Source: Pseudoalteromonas sp. NC201 (GTDB lineage: Bacteria > Pseudomonadota > Gammaproteobacteria > Enterobacterales > Alteromonadaceae). From it: a stretch of 64,000 nucleotides of DNA. The position numbers and the translations under genes were made by a program. The stretch spans positions 1,542,987 through 1,606,986 of the forward strand of contig NZ_CP022522.1 of the NCBI RefSeq assembly GCF_002850255.1, written 5' to 3'. Positions 48,802 to 58,512 of the stretch are shown piece after piece (the stretch's first letter is position 1; every line of letters begins with the position of its first letter). The notes beneath the pieces were generated by a model. The model made no database searches and was not told the origin of the DNA. It saw nothing but the letters and a program-made list of their open reading frames with translations.

Positions 48802-50586
48802 TTACTTTGCCATTAACTGGCGGATATACTTCACCGGAGCACTACCAAAGCTTAAGAACTCTTCGTGGAATGTCTTTAAGTCAAATTCCTTTCCAAGCTT
48901 TTGTTTTTGCGTTTCACGAAAGTCGTAAATTTCGCGATAACCAGAGTAATAGCTGGTTAATTGTACTTGGCTCAAGGTTGCACGGCGCCATTTACCTTCG
49001 GCTTCTGCACGCTCTTGGAAAGCCCCATTCATCAGCAGATCTAAGCCTTCTTCTTTGCTTATTCCTTTTACTTGGATACCGTAATCTAGGATAGTGTTAC
49101 AGATCACACGTAGATTCCACTTGTAGTACATTAACCACATTTCAGGCTCAAAGTTACCATAGCCTTCTTCTAGCATCATGCGCTCAGTGTATACTGCCCA
49201 TCCTTCAATCATCGCGCCATTGCTTAAGATACTCTTCACCAAAGACGGAGATTCGTTAGAGTAAACCAACTGAGTGTAATGGCCTGGCACGGCTTCATGA
49301 ATATTTAGGATCTGCAGGATCCAATGGTTGTATTCACGTAGATACGATTCAGCTTGCTCGTCGCTCATTGAGTCCAGCGGAGACACGTTATAATAGGTGT
49401 TCTCCTTTTTGTCGTATGGGCCCGGAGCACTGATTGAAGCGCCAGCAAAGCCGCGCATATATTCAGGCGTTTCGCGAACAACTAGCGGCTTTTCAGGGTC
49501 TAGCGTGATGAGATCCTTTTCCATCACAAACTTTTCAAGCTCTGGAATTTGCGCCTTGATTTCGCTCACAAAGTTTTCACGCTTTACGTGTTTGACTGAA
49601 AGGTGCTTGATAAGCGTGGCAATCGCATCAATGTCAGATTTTGGGCGTGGCTTGTCAGCAAAATACGTTGGCCAGAGTTGATCAACAATCTTAACCATTT
49701 CATTAGTAACACGGGCTTTGTCGGCCATTGCCTTTTCATACATTTGCTTGGCGGTGTAGCCAGACTGAATATCAAAGGCAAATTTTTCTTCGTACAGCTT
49801 CTCACCAATTCTAAATGAGCGCGCATTACCGTTTTCGCTTAACTCTTTTTCAAGGTTGCTAAGGTAAGATACATATCCATTGATGGCAGATTTCGCGGCA
49901 GCGAAGCGCTGCTTGAATAGGGCTTTTTCCTCGGCTGTTAATAATGAAGTCGCGAGTTTATCAAGCAACTCGTCGTTTAATACACTAAATGCGCCTTGGT
50001 TTTGTGCAATCGCAAGCTGAGTATATTCGAGCGTTGGATTGTTAATATTGTTTTGTGCTGCTTCATAATACGCTGGCACATATTGAAGACGTGCTAAAAC
50101 GAGCTTGAGCTTTTCGTCATCCGTTTTAAAGCGGCTATTGAGTATCGTCGCAAAGCCATAAGAAACATTGTAGTTTGACGGATTCCACTGCCAGCTTTTG
50201 AAGGTTTCAATATGCCAGATATCGCGTTTTAGGCGATTTTCAATCAAGTGATAATCGATTTTTTGACTATTGCTTAAGTTAGCAAGGTCGAACTGTTGTA
50301 ACTTAGCCAGTTGCGCCAGAGAGAAGGCAACACTTGCATCACGAGTCGCTTGGGTTGGTACAGTGATAATATCGTCGTACTTGCCAAAGCCTGCCCAGAG
50401 CGACGCTTCTGGGTACTGTTTCCATAAGTCATTGATAAATTGCTGAGAAAAGTCAGCGAATTGTGCATTTGTTGCTACTGTTTGCTGTGAAGCTGAAGGC
50501 GTCGTCTCGACAGACGAAGGAGAAAGTGAGCAGCCAGTCAGGCCCATTGCCATGGCTAGCGCCATGCACAAGGCAGTCTTTTTCAT
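48802..50586 (-). CDS. DUF885 family lipoprotein, putative metallopeptidase
   Basis: The 594-residue protein has a lipoprotein signal (MGLTGCS, cysteine near residue 19) and a largely helical DUF885 domain. The zinc-site motif HEAVPGH is near residue 425 (NIHEAVPGHYTQLVY), and the third ligand is likely the Glu in MIEGWAVYTERMML. Members are thought to be gluzincin-like peptidases; the substrate is unknown. Its neighbour across the shared terminator is an S46 dipeptidyl peptidase, so both may serve peptide use in the periplasm. It is a single gene. Confidence 0.9.
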   Translation of the reverse strand: MKKTALCMALAMAMGLTGCSLSPSSVETTPSASQQTVATNAQFADFSQQFINDLWKQYPEASLWAGFGKYDDIITVPTQATRDASVAFSLAQLAKLQQFDLANLSNSQKIDYHLIENRLKRDIWHIETFKSWQWNPSNYNVSYGFATILNSRFKTDDEKLKLVLARLQYVPAYYEAAQNNINNPTLEYTQLAIAQNQGAFSVLNDELLDKLATSLLTAEEKALFKQRFAAAKSAINGYVSYLSNLEKELSENGNARSFRIGEKLYEEKFAFDIQSGYTAKQMYEKAMADKARVTNEMVKIVDQLWPTYFADKPRPKSDIDAIATLIKHLSVKHVKRENFVSEIKAQIPELEKFVMEKDLITLDPEKPLVVRETPEYMRGFAGASISAPGPYDKKENTYYNVSPLDSMSDEQAESYLREYNHWILQILNIHEAVPGHYTQLVYSNESPSLVKSILSNGAMIEGWAVYTERMMLEEGYGNFEPEMWLMYYKWNLRVICNTILDYGIQVKGISKEEGLDLLMNGAFQERAEAEGKWRRATLSQVQLTSYYSGYREIYDFRETQKQKLGKEFDLKTFHEEFLSFGSAPVKYIRQLMAK

Positions 50587-50599
50587 TATTGTGTCCTAT

Positions 50600-51106
50600 T
50601 TAATGGTTTTCGCTATCATAACAAGATTTTGCTTTATTTGCTTTGTCTGGCTCATCCAACCACACCGCACCGTTAGCCTCTTTGGCAACGATGTCATCGG
50701 GGTTGTAGATAGGGCATGATTTCATCGACAAACAGCCACAGCCAATGCAACCATCGACATAGTCTCTTAAACGTTGCATGTAAGCGATTTTTTCGTCCAG
50801 CTTTGCTTGCCAGGCTGTAGAAAGTTTGGCCCAGTCCGCTTTAGTTGGTGTTCTTGAGTCGGGCAGAGTATCAAGGGTTTCTTTTATCTCCCCTAGGGTT
50901 ATCCCCATTTTTTGGCCAGCTTTAATAATGGCAATTCGACGCAACACATCCTTTTTATAACGGCGTTGATTACCGTTATTACGCCAACTGCGAATAAGCC
51001 CTTTGTTCTCATAGAAATGCAGTGCAGACACCGCAACGTCAGCTCTATGGGCAACCTTACCTACACTGAGGTTCGGCTCGTCTCTTAATAATTTTTCAGT
51101 TTTCAT
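50600..51106 (-). CDS. soxR: Redox-sensitive transcriptional activator SoxR
   Basis: The 168-residue MerR-family regulator has the N-terminal winged helix (SVGKVAHRADVAVSALHFYENKGLI), a dimerisation helix and the [2Fe-2S] ligands C120, C123, C125 and C131 (DGCIGCGCLSMKSCP). Oxidation of the cluster by redox-cycling compounds or superoxide switches it on. There is no soxS; as in most bacteria outside enterics, it probably acts directly on its targets. A promoter with the 19-bp spacer typical of MerR activation lies between soxR and the divergent flavodoxin-fold reductase gene, making that gene the most likely target. Confidence 0.95.
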   Translation of the reverse strand: MKTEKLLRDEPNLSVGKVAHRADVAVSALHFYENKGLIRSWRNNGNQRRYKKDVLRRIAIIKAGQKMGITLGEIKETLDTLPDSRTPTKADWAKLSTAWQAKLDEKIAYMQRLRDYVDGCIGCGCLSMKSCPIYNPDDIVAKEANGAVWLDEPDKANKAKSCYDSENH

Positions 51107-51116
51107 AAATTAGTAC

Positions 51117-51147
51117 TTTACCTTAACTTAAGGTGAGGTTTTAAGGT
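51117..51147 (+). promoter_or_regulatory. MerR/SoxR-type promoter and operator
   Basis: TTTACC (51117-51122) and TAAGGT (51142-51147) are separated by 19 bp, the stretched spacing used by MerR-family activators. ACCTTAACTTAAGGT at 51120-51134 is a perfect 15-bp palindrome overlapping the -35 and spacer; TTAAGGT is repeated at 51141-51147. The core resembles, but is not equal to, the E. coli SoxR box. Confidence 0.6.
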
Positions 51148-51187
51148 AGCACCCAACTTATTATTAGTGCAACTGGAATTGAAGATT

Positions 51188-51643
51188 ATGAAAACAGTCG
51201 TTATTTACTCAAGCTCAAACCCCAATGGAAATACCTACCAATCTGCAAAGGCACTAGCAGAAGAAAAAAGAGCTGAGCTCATCTATTTAGACCGTTATAA
51301 AATTGGTGAGTATTGCTACAAACACTCTCACAGTGATGATGACTTTGTTAACCTTTTTAGATGGGTACTTGGTTTTGAGCACATCATTTTTGCATCCCCC
51401 GTTTATTGGTATGCAGTGACACCCAGAATGAAGGCATTTATCGACAGAATAACCGACTTTATGGACATCGAAGCACTAAAGCCTGAGCTTAGAGCGCTAC
51501 GTGAAAAGCAGTTTTCGATTTTATCAACCTCATGCCAAGAGAAAGCACCGGCACCATTTACTGAGATGCTGGTGGGAACCTTTGAATATTTGGGTATGAA
51601 ATTACAAGAGCAGCGTCATGTTCATTACCCTTATGCTGATTAA
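51188..51643 (+). CDS. Flavodoxin-fold NAD(P)H-dependent oxidoreductase
   Basis: The 151-residue protein has the FMN-binding loop SSSNPNGNTYQS at the start and the second flavin contact SPVYWYAVTPRMKAFIDRITDF, the pattern of NADPH-dependent FMN reductases and flavodoxin-like quinone reductases. I chose ATG at 51188 because the fold begins with MKTVVIYSSS; the ribosome binding site is weak. Lying divergent from soxR behind a SoxR-type promoter, it probably reduces redox-cycling compounds as part of a SoxR response. It is not followed by another gene on its strand. Confidence 0.87.
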   Translation: MKTVVIYSSSNPNGNTYQSAKALAEEKRAELIYLDRYKIGEYCYKHSHSDDDFVNLFRWVLGFEHIIFASPVYWYAVTPRMKAFIDRITDFMDIEALKPELRALREKQFSILSTSCQEKAPAPFTEMLVGTFEYLGMKLQEQRHVHYPYAD

Positions 51644-51677
51644 TCGCTGTGGATTTTGTTAGGTGGGGTTGTGTGGC

Positions 51678-51842
51678 GATGGCTTTTAAAGATCGCTGCG
51701 TAAAGCAGCTCCTACTCCGAAGTAAAACCAGTCTGGTAGGAGACGGTTTACCCGCCGAGCAGTTTGTGACTGGCGCGCTAACCCCCCCCTTGCTACCCGA
51801 CATTTCTCAGCGGAAGTACGCACTTCCGCCTATGCGAATAGG
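51678..51842. repeat. Inverted REP pair and GC hairpins
   Basis: GATCGCTGCGTAAAGCAGCT...CTCCTAC and GTAGGAGACGGTTTACCCGC are inverted near-copies about 20 nt apart. Two further hairpins follow: GCGGAAGT-acgc-ACTTCCGC (51810-51829) and CCTAT-gcga-ATAGG (51829-51842), and there is a run of eight C near 51782. The last hairpin abuts the chemoreceptor stop codon on the minus strand and may end its transcript. An 80-codon plus frame across this region is not a gene. Confidence 0.6.
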
Positions 51843-51849
51843 TGCAAGG

Positions 51850-53484
51850 TCACACCTTGAATTCATTGACTATTTGCGAGAGTCGTTGTGACATTTCGCT
51901 TAATTGCTGGCTCGACGCTTTGGTGTGTTCAGCGCCAAGGGCGGTTTGGTTTGCCACTGTTGCGATACCACTGATGTTGTCAGTCATGTCATTAAGATCT
52001 TCGGATTGCTTTTCACTCCAAGTGGCGATATTAACGTTAATATCATGCACGGTTGCGATGGAGAGGTTGATTTGTTCTAGTGCGTGCTTACATTCTTGGC
52101 TCACTTTGAGGCTTTGTTCGGATGCTGCACGGCAGCTCTCCATTTCTTCAACGGTTGTGGCGACGCCATTGTGCAGTTTATCAATGATCGCTTGAATGTC
52201 ATCGGTAGATTGTTGCGTACGCTGGGCCAGTGTTCTTACCTCATCGGCCACTACGGCAAAACCGCGACCTTGTTCTCCTGCTCTCGCAGCCTCGATGGCC
52301 GCATTCAATGCTAATAAGTTAGTTTGATCTGCCACTTTTTTAATGACATCAAGTACTGCACCAATCTCGGTCGATGACCGTTGTAGTTCGAGCACAGCTT
52401 GTTGCGCTGAGTCGACGCTACGAGAGGCATGCGCTATGACTGCCACATTTTCGTCTACATGCGTCAGCCCTTGGGTCGTCAGTGTGGTTGTCTCTGTCAC
52501 TTTATCAAGCGCACGCTTTGACTCATTATTGACAGCTTGTGCCACTTGATTAAGCGATTGCATGCGGTTTTGCAGCGATTCTGTTTCACTGTTTTGTTGT
52601 CCAATACCAGCTTGGATCTGCTCGGTAATACAGGATAATTCCTCTGCTTGGGAAGCCAAAGAATGGGTGTTTTCGTTGATATCATGCAGTACATCACGAA
52701 AATGCGAGTTCATTTTATTAAATGCGATAGCCATTTGGGCAAGCTCGTCTTTTCCGTGGCTTTTCAGTGCAATGGTGAGGTCTTTTTGCGCTGAAATAAG
52801 TCCCATAGTGCGGGTGAGCTTATCCAGTGGCTTGGTAATATTTTTGCTGATCAAGCTAGAGAGAAAAATAAGTAATATCGCATAGCCGAGCGTTTCAGCA
52901 GTCATCAACATGAGCCGGTCATAAAATTGCTCTTCAACGTCTTGAAGGTAAATGCCTGTTCCAATTGCCCAGTTATAGTGCCCTAAGTTAGCAATATAAG
53001 AGAGCTTGCCCTCAAGCTCCTTTGTCCCCGGTTTTGGCCATTGATATTGGGCAAAGCCTTGTTGATTTTGATTCGCAATGACGACGAACTGGCTGAATGC
53101 TTCGCGAATAAAGTGTTCATGATGGTGAGTCATTGAGGTGCCATTGAGCAGTGGCTTAATGGGGTGTGTTACCATATTCCCATCTAGGTCAAATAAGAAG
53201 AAGTAACCTGCATCACCATAGCGTGCGGCATCAATGAGCTTTTTTATTTTTTCTTGTCTTTGTTGTGGGGTGAGCGAGGCCTCGGTGGCAACCATATTAA
53301 GTTGTGCAATTGTGGTTTCCATTAAGTTTTTTGCATTAATACGTCTTTCTTGCGTTAAGCTGTCTCGTAAAACGAGTGCTGATGAGAGTTGCACAAGGGT
53401 AATGATCACGACAGACAAAAGCAGACTGAGTCTGAGTTTATTGGGCACTTTCATCAAACCTAAGAGTTTATTCAGCTGCTTCAT
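51850..53484 (-). CDS. Methyl-accepting chemotaxis protein with Cache domain
   Basis: The 544-residue receptor has an N-terminal helix (about 18-35), a periplasmic single-Cache domain (about 40-190; ARYGDAGYFFLFDLDGNMVTHP and GHYNWAIGTGIYL), a second membrane helix (about 195-215), a HAMP domain and the signalling domain with the hairpin tip AIEAARAGEQGRGFAVVADEVRTLAQRT. I chose ATG at 53484, preceded by AGAGGAA; a TTG six codons upstream overlaps it. There is no C-terminal CheR-binding pentapeptide. Cache domains of this type bind small organic acids or amino acids; the ligand is unknown. It would feed the chemotaxis system that drives the sodium flagellum. Confidence 0.94.
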   Translation of the reverse strand: MKQLNKLLGLMKVPNKLRLSLLLSVVIITLVQLSSALVLRDSLTQERRINAKNLMETTIAQLNMVATEASLTPQQRQEKIKKLIDAARYGDAGYFFLFDLDGNMVTHPIKPLLNGTSMTHHHEHFIREAFSQFVVIANQNQQGFAQYQWPKPGTKELEGKLSYIANLGHYNWAIGTGIYLQDVEEQFYDRLMLMTAETLGYAILLIFLSSLISKNITKPLDKLTRTMGLISAQKDLTIALKSHGKDELAQMAIAFNKMNSHFRDVLHDINENTHSLASQAEELSCITEQIQAGIGQQNSETESLQNRMQSLNQVAQAVNNESKRALDKVTETTTLTTQGLTHVDENVAVIAHASRSVDSAQQAVLELQRSSTEIGAVLDVIKKVADQTNLLALNAAIEAARAGEQGRGFAVVADEVRTLAQRTQQSTDDIQAIIDKLHNGVATTVEEMESCRAASEQSLKVSQECKHALEQINLSIATVHDINVNIATWSEKQSEDLNDMTDNISGIATVANQTALGAEHTKASSQQLSEMSQRLSQIVNEFKV

Positions 53485-53747
53485 GAGTTCCTCTAGTAAC
53501 AAAGAATTAGTTAAAGTGACAGCGATGTCAGTTGGCGAGGATCATACTTAGAACGAACCAAAAATAAATAGCATGAACAAAAGATGAATAAGGTGTTAAG
53601 CCGTGCAGACGGCTATCTAATTGATAGTTAATAAAAATGTTAACATTCACGTTTTGTAAATAATTGTGAATGAGAACTATTTCCAATAAGTGTGTTTAAG
53701 TATTTTGTCTTAGAGAAGGATGAAGGTTAGAGGTAGATTAAGGAAAT
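53485..53747. other. Intergenic region between chemoreceptor and cyo cluster
   Basis: AT-rich and gene-free as far as I can see. It must hold the chemoreceptor promoter. The regulatory sites of the cyo cluster follow from 53748 on. Confidence 0.4.
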
Positions 53748-53761
53748 TTGATATAGATCAT
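53748..53761. promoter_or_regulatory. FNR/Crp-family-like site
   Basis: TTGATATAGATCAT matches the FNR consensus TTGAT-N4-ATCAA at 9 of 10 positions. It lies 12 bp upstream of the predicted -35 element of the small membrane protein/cyo cluster. In E. coli FNR represses cyo without oxygen; from this position it could instead activate. Confidence 0.45.
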
Positions 53762-53773
53762 TGCAGATATCGC

Positions 53774-53801
53774 TTGAATCGAATAGCGACTTTGTTATAC
53801 T
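53774..53801 (+). promoter_or_regulatory. Promoter upstream of the cyo cluster
   Basis: TTGAAT (53774-53779), 16-bp spacer, TATACT (53796-53801). The leader then contains TTTCAGT-ttag-ACTGAAA (53812-53829), a perfect 7-bp hairpin at the expected 5' end of the RNA. Confidence 0.6.
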
Positions 53802-53942
53802 CGCTGCGAATTTTCAGTTTAGACTGAAAGTTCTGAACTAATCAATTCTATCAAGATAAAAACATCAGGATAATCTGTGCCACTGTTAAGCTATGCTCGA
53901 CAAACTGCTACTACTGACGACACAACCTATCAAGGTTGTGCG

Positions 53943-54308
53943 ATGACGCGTGCGCAGTTATTTGGTCGTATTTTCAGTGTGTTAAGCGCATTGATGATGT
54001 TTAACGCGGCATTATTATTCACTGGCATGCTAGGTGATGTAGCTGAATTAGAAGCACTTTTTGCAGATAATTCACTACCTGACTCTGTTTTGGCGATGCT
54101 CGGAGAGTTTTTGGCTCAGCCTATCTTGTCATTGCAATTATTGACAGGTCTTTATTGGTTAGTTTTCCATACTATCTTGCCTACACGCGCTGGCGTTGTC
54201 CTGCGTAAAACGGCATTCGCCTCTACTGAGGCTATTCAACCTCAACCGGTGCCTAGCGCACATGGTTGTCGTGCTCCTCCTTTTGGGTACCGCTGTCTGT
54301 TTGCGTAA
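53943..54308 (+). CDS. Small membrane protein upstream of cyo
   Basis: I do not recognise this 121-residue protein. Two hydrophobic segments (about 10-30 and 55-80, LAQPILSLQLLTGLYWLVFHTIL) suggest two membrane helices; the C-terminal 35 residues (rich in Pro, Arg, Cys) look unlike a folded domain and may show that the gene is degraded at its 3' end. ATG at 53943 has AAGG 7 nt upstream; a GTG start at 53877 would add 22 residues. It is the first frame after the promoter and lies 315 nt before cyoA. A link to oxidase assembly is only an inference from position. Confidence 0.5.
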   Translation: MTRAQLFGRIFSVLSALMMFNAALLFTGMLGDVAELEALFADNSLPDSVLAMLGEFLAQPILSLQLLTGLYWLVFHTILPTRAGVVLRKTAFASTEAIQPQPVPSAHGCRAPPFGYRCLFA

Positions 54309-54622
54309 TCGCAATATTTGAGTCCAGTGCGTTTGATTTACGCGATTTGGATCAGCAGTCAGCAATTCAGTTTCAATTACATTAATCGGCTACTTACAGT
54401 CCTTTTAGGGCGAATTGTAAGCTTAGTAAATGTGATTGTCCGTTTACTGTATCGATTATTTGGTAAATGGTTAGTGACTGGTATCAAAGGAGCTTTTCCC
54501 TTCACTAATGCATTTTCCCTGATGGATACAGTGCAATTCGAACTTGTGCAGCATAGCTTGCACAAATAGATACTCAGCGTGCTTGATAAATAAGCCGCAG
54601 CTTATCGTTGAAGGGTAATCAA
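54309..54622. other. Leader region of cyoA
   Basis: This 314-nt region contains an 83-codon frame from a TTG (54318-54569) with no ribosome binding site and no similarity I can name. I treat the region as non-coding. It may hold an additional cyo promoter. Confidence 0.35.
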
Positions 54623-55531
54623 TTGAATAAACGTAGTGTTGTGAATTATGCGTTCGCTTCATTGGGGCTTATGCTCACCGGCTGTAGTGGTGGCATTTTA
54701 GATCCCAAGGGGCAAATTGGCATGGATGAGAAGTCCTTGATCATCATTGCCACTGTACTGATGTTACTCGTTGTAGTACCAGTTATTATTCTTACCTTAT
54801 ATTTTGCGTGGAAGTACCGAGACGGTCGTGACCACGAGATCTATGCACCTAAATGGGCTCACTCTAACAAAATAGAAGCCGTGGTTTGGACCATTCCGAT
54901 TGTGATTATTATTGTACTTGGGGTGATCACTTGGCGCTCTACACAATCACTGGATCCGTACAAGCCGTTGGAAGGTAAGGGTGAACACCTCACTGTTCAG
55001 GTGGTATCGCTAAACTGGAAGTGGTTATTTATCTATCCAGAGCAAGGCATTGCCACAGTGAATGAGCTGGTGTTTCCAGCGAATGTACCAGTGGAGTACA
55101 AAATCACTTCCGAAAGCACCATGAACTCTTTCTTTATTCCACAGCTTGGCAGCCAAATCTACTCGATGGCTGGGATGGAAACGCAGCTTCACCTGATTGC
55201 TAACGAGCCGGGGACGTTCAAAGGCTTTTCTGCTAACTACAGCGGAGCGGGCTTTACGGGTATGAAGTTCGATGCCATTGCGACCAAAGACAAAGCAAGT
55301 TTTGATAACTGGGTTGCCGATGTCAAAGCAAACGGCGAAGCCTTAACCGCAGGTCGTTATACGAAACTGGCTGAGCCTTCGGAATATCACCCCGTTGAAT
55401 ATTTTGGCTCGGTAGAGCAGGGCTTATTCCACACCATAGTTATGAAGTACATGCAGGGCCATGGCGAAATGAGTTATTACGCCAAACCAGAGCATGCTGC
55501 GCATCCACATCACGGCAAGGCTGAGGAGTAA
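54623..55531 (+). CDS. cyoA: Cytochrome o ubiquinol oxidase subunit II
   Basis: The 302-residue lipoprotein subunit has a signal with lipobox LTGC, two membrane helices (about 40-60 and 85-105) and a periplasmic cupredoxin domain ([44 protein letters not shown]) that lacks the Cu-A cysteines, as expected for a quinol oxidase. I prefer the TTG at 54623 because AAGGG lies 7 nt upstream; a TTG at 54608 precedes that site. It opens the cyoABCDE operon; cyoB follows after 2 nt. Confidence 0.95.
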   Translation: MNKRSVVNYAFASLGLMLTGCSGGILDPKGQIGMDEKSLIIIATVLMLLVVVPVIILTLYFAWKYRDGRDHEIYAPKWAHSNKIEAVVWTIPIVIIIVLGVITWRSTQSLDPYKPLEGKGEHLTVQVVSLNWKWLFIYPEQGIATVNELVFPANVPVEYKITSESTMNSFFIPQLGSQIYSMAGMETQLHLIANEPGTFKGFSANYSGAGFTGMKFDAIATKDKASFDNWVADVKANGEALTAGRYTKLAEPSEYHPVEYFGSVEQGLFHTIVMKYMQGHGEMSYYAKPEHAAHPHHGKAEE

Positions 55532-55533
55532 TT

Positions 55534-57516
55534 ATGTCGTTGTTTGGTAAATTATCCATAGAGGCAATCCCTTATCACGAACCCATCATTATGGTGACGT
55601 TAGCTGTGGTGGCGATTGTTGGTCTAATTGTGGCGGCAATGGTCACAAAACACAAAAAATGGGGCGTACTGTGGCACGATTGGATCACTTCAATCGATCA
55701 TAAACGCCTAGGCGTGATGTACATTATCTTGGCATTAATTATGTTAATGCGTGGTTTTGCCGACGCCATCATGATGCGCACACAGCTGGCGATGGCCACA
55801 AGCGGCGCTGCCGGTTACTTACCTCCTGAGCACTATGACCAGATCTTCACTGCACACGGGGTGATCATGATCATCTTTATGGCGATGCCATTTATGATTG
55901 GTTTGATGAATATCATCTTGCCACTGCAAATTGGTGCTAGAGATGTTGCTTTTCCGTTTTTGAATAACCTCAGTTTTTGGCTGACGGCGGGCGGGGCAAT
56001 TCTGATCAACTTGTCCTTGGCATTTGGTGAGTTTGCAAAAACCGGTTGGGTGGCGTATCCGCCATTGTCGGAGTTGTCGTTTAGTCCCGGCGTCGGGGTG
56101 GATTACTATATTTGGGCACTGCAAATATCCGGGCTTGGGACATTGCTCACTGCCGTGAATTTCTTGGTAACCGTATTTAAGATGCGTGCACCTGGCATGA
56201 CGCTAATGAAAATGCCTATTTTTACTTGGACTTGTACTTGGGCAAATATCCTAGTTGCTGCGTCTTTCCCAATTCTTACTGCGGTGCTCGCGATGCTAAC
56301 GCTTGACCGTTATATGGATTTCCACTTCTTCACCAATGAAGCCGGTGGTAATGCCATGATGTATATCAATCTGTTCTGGGCATGGGGTCACCCTGAAGTT
56401 TATATTTTGATTTTGCCTGCGTTTGGGATTTTCTCAGAAATTATTTCAACCTTTACAGGCAAACGCCTGTTTGGCTATAAGTCGATGGTGTATGCCAGCG
56501 GTGCGATTTCTATTTTGGGCTTCATTGTTTGGCTACATCACTTCTTTACTATGGGTTCAAGCGCCAATGTTAATGCTTTCTTTGGGGTCATGACGATGGT
56601 CATTGCGGTCCCGACGGGGGTAAAACTCTTTAACTGGTTATTTACCATGTATCGCGGTCGTTTGCGGATCACGGTGCCGGTCCTTTGGACGTTAGGGTTT
56701 ATGGTGACCTTTACCGTAGGTGGGATGACTGGCGTACTGCTTGCAATTCCTGGCGCGGATTATGTGCTTCACAACAGTCTTTTCCTAATTGCACATTTCC
56801 ATAACACCATTATCGGTGGGGCAGTGTTTGGTTATCTAGCGGGTTTTGCTTACTGGTTCCCTAAAGTTATGGGTTACAAGCTTGATGAGCGTTGGGGGAA
56901 AGCCTCATTCTGGTGCTGGCTGGTTGGCTTTTTTGTGGCCTTTATGCCGCTTTATGTGCTTGGCTTCTTGGGCATGACTCGTCGCCTTAATCATACCAAC
57001 ACGCCAGCGTGGAACATTTGGCTATACATCGCCTGTATTGGTGCCTTTATCATTATGTTTGGGATAATTTTCCAAGTGGTACAGCTAGTGGTGAGCTACA
57101 AAAACCGCGAGCAATTGCAAGACACCACAGGCGATCCGTGGAATGGGCATACTCTGGAATGGTCAACGGACTCTCCTCCGCAGTACTACAATTTCGCGAA
57201 AACCCCTGTAGTTGACGATATTGACGCTTGGACAGAAATGAAAGAGCAGGGACAGGCATATCAAAAGCCTGCACATTATCAGCCTATTCACATGCCAAAA
57301 AATACCCCGGCTGGAGTGCTTATCAGCGCGTCATTGACCGTGTTTTGCTTTGCCATGATTTGGCATATTTGGTGGTTAGCGGCGGTGGGTTTTGTCAGTG
57401 CTATCGCGGTATTTATTAAGCGTTGTTACACCAGCGACGTTGATTATTATGTTCAGGTTGACGAGATTGAGCAGATTGAGTCTGCCCACCTTTCTCGCGC
57501 ATTACAGGAGGGTTAA
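55534..57516 (+). CDS. cyoB: Cytochrome o ubiquinol oxidase subunit I
   Basis: The 660-residue catalytic subunit has about 14-15 membrane helices and carries low-spin haem b and the haem o3/Cu-B centre. Cu-B and cross-linked tyrosine are in [15 protein letters not shown], further Cu-B histidines in HHFFTMG and the haem ligands in [13 protein letters not shown]. The quinol-site helix [23 protein letters not shown] is at the N-terminus. It reduces oxygen to water and pumps protons. Length agrees with E. coli CyoB. Confidence 0.98.
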   Translation: MSLFGKLSIEAIPYHEPIIMVTLAVVAIVGLIVAAMVTKHKKWGVLWHDWITSIDHKRLGVMYIILALIMLMRGFADAIMMRTQLAMATSGAAGYLPPEHYDQIFTAHGVIMIIFMAMPFMIGLMNIILPLQIGARDVAFPFLNNLSFWLTAGGAILINLSLAFGEFAKTGWVAYPPLSELSFSPGVGVDYYIWALQISGLGTLLTAVNFLVTVFKMRAPGMTLMKMPIFTWTCTWANILVAASFPILTAVLAMLTLDRYMDFHFFTNEAGGNAMMYINLFWAWGHPEVYILILPAFGIFSEIISTFTGKRLFGYKSMVYASGAISILGFIVWLHHFFTMGSSANVNAFFGVMTMVIAVPTGVKLFNWLFTMYRGRLRITVPVLWTLGFMVTFTVGGMTGVLLAIPGADYVLHNSLFLIAHFHNTIIGGAVFGYLAGFAYWFPKVMGYKLDERWGKASFWCWLVGFFVAFMPLYVLGFLGMTRRLNHTNTPAWNIWLYIACIGAFIIMFGIIFQVVQLVVSYKNREQLQDTTGDPWNGHTLEWSTDSPPQYYNFAKTPVVDDIDAWTEMKEQGQAYQKPAHYQPIHMPKNTPAGVLISASLTVFCFAMIWHIWWLAAVGFVSAIAVFIKRCYTSDVDYYVQVDEIEQIESAHLSRALQEG

Positions 57517-57519
57517 TTC

Positions 57520-58140
57520 ATGAGTGCAATTACTCCCGCTACGCTGCATGCGTTAGAAGATGCTCACGAGCATGCAGATCATGACACAGGTTCAAATACC
57601 GTATTCGGTTTTTGGCTATATCTGATGACGGACTGTTTGTTGTTTGCTTCGTTCTTTGCCACTTATGCCGTATTGTACATGAACACGGCAGGTGGCGTGT
57701 CTGGCAAAGACATATTCGAGCTGGGCTTTGTTGCGGTTGAAACCGCGGCCTTACTGTTAAGTAGTATTACCTTTGGGTTTGCCATGATAGCGGCAAACAA
57801 ACAGAAAAAGTCGCAAACCTTATCTTGGCTTGCGGTGACATTTGCCTTTGGTGCGGTGTTTATTGGTATGGAAGTGTATGAATTCCATCACTTAATAGTA
57901 CATGGTCATGGACCGCAGCATAGTGCTTTTCTGACTTCTTTCTTCTCATTGGTGGGTCTGCACGGCATGCACGTGACGGCAGGCTTGATTTGGATGACTG
58001 TGATGATGATTGAAGTGACACGTCGTGGTCTTAAGCCACAAACGGTAACGCGTTTGAGCTGCTTAAGCTTGTTCTGGCACTTTTTAGATATCGTGTGGAT
58101 CTGTGTATTTACCGTTGTTTATTTAATGGGGGCAATGTAA
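57520..58140 (+). CDS. cyoC: Cytochrome o ubiquinol oxidase subunit III
   Basis: The 206-residue protein has five membrane helices. Recognisable are [23 protein letters not shown], the EVYEFHHLI loop and [17 protein letters not shown]. It stabilises subunit I and supports proton uptake. It starts 3 nt after cyoB and its stop codon overlaps the cyoD start by one base. Confidence 0.97.
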   Translation: MSAITPATLHALEDAHEHADHDTGSNTVFGFWLYLMTDCLLFASFFATYAVLYMNTAGGVSGKDIFELGFVAVETAALLLSSITFGFAMIAANKQKKSQTLSWLAVTFAFGAVFIGMEVYEFHHLIVHGHGPQHSAFLTSFFSLVGLHGMHVTAGLIWMTVMMIEVTRRGLKPQTVTRLSCLSLFWHFLDIVWICVFTVVYLMGAM

Positions 58141-58499
58141 TGAGCCATAGTGAATCTAAAGCGTTAGCACAGATGGATGTTCATGAGCATGAACACGACA
58201 GCCACGGTAGTGTGAAGTCGTATCTAATTGGTTTTGTACTATCCGTTATTTTGACAGCCATTCCTTTTGCTGCCGTGATGAGTGGAAGCTTGTCATCTAG
58301 CACGACATTTTGGACGTTAGTGACAACGGCGTTAGTGCAAATTTGGGTGCACCTGAAGTACTTTTTACACCTGAACTTTGTTACGGAAGAAGGCAAGGCA
58401 AGCACGCTTTCCTTTATCTTTAGTGCGTTGATTATTGTGATGGTAGTGGGGCTGTCGGTCTGGATCATCTACGAATCGAACGCCATGATGATGTATTAA
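58140..58499 (+). CDS. cyoD: Cytochrome o ubiquinol oxidase subunit IV
   Basis: The 119-residue protein has a His/Glu-rich N-terminus ([17 protein letters not shown]) and three membrane helices with the conserved [12 protein letters not shown]. It is a small structural subunit of the oxidase. The start ATG overlaps the cyoC stop (TAATG), which makes coupled translation likely. Confidence 0.96.
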   Translation: MSHSESKALAQMDVHEHEHDSHGSVKSYLIGFVLSVILTAIPFAAVMSGSLSSSTTFWTLVTTALVQIWVHLKYFLHLNFVTEEGKASTLSFIFSALIIVMVVGLSVWIIYESNAMMMY

Positions 58500-58512
58500 C
58501 AGGAGAGTACTC

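Noticed and set aside
51649..51891. 80-codon plus-strand frame after the reductase gene
   Set aside because: Runs through inverted repeats and into the chemoreceptor gene on the other strand.
54318..54569. 83-codon frame before cyoA
   Set aside because: TTG start without ribosome binding site and no recognisable domain; kept only as a note in the leader region.
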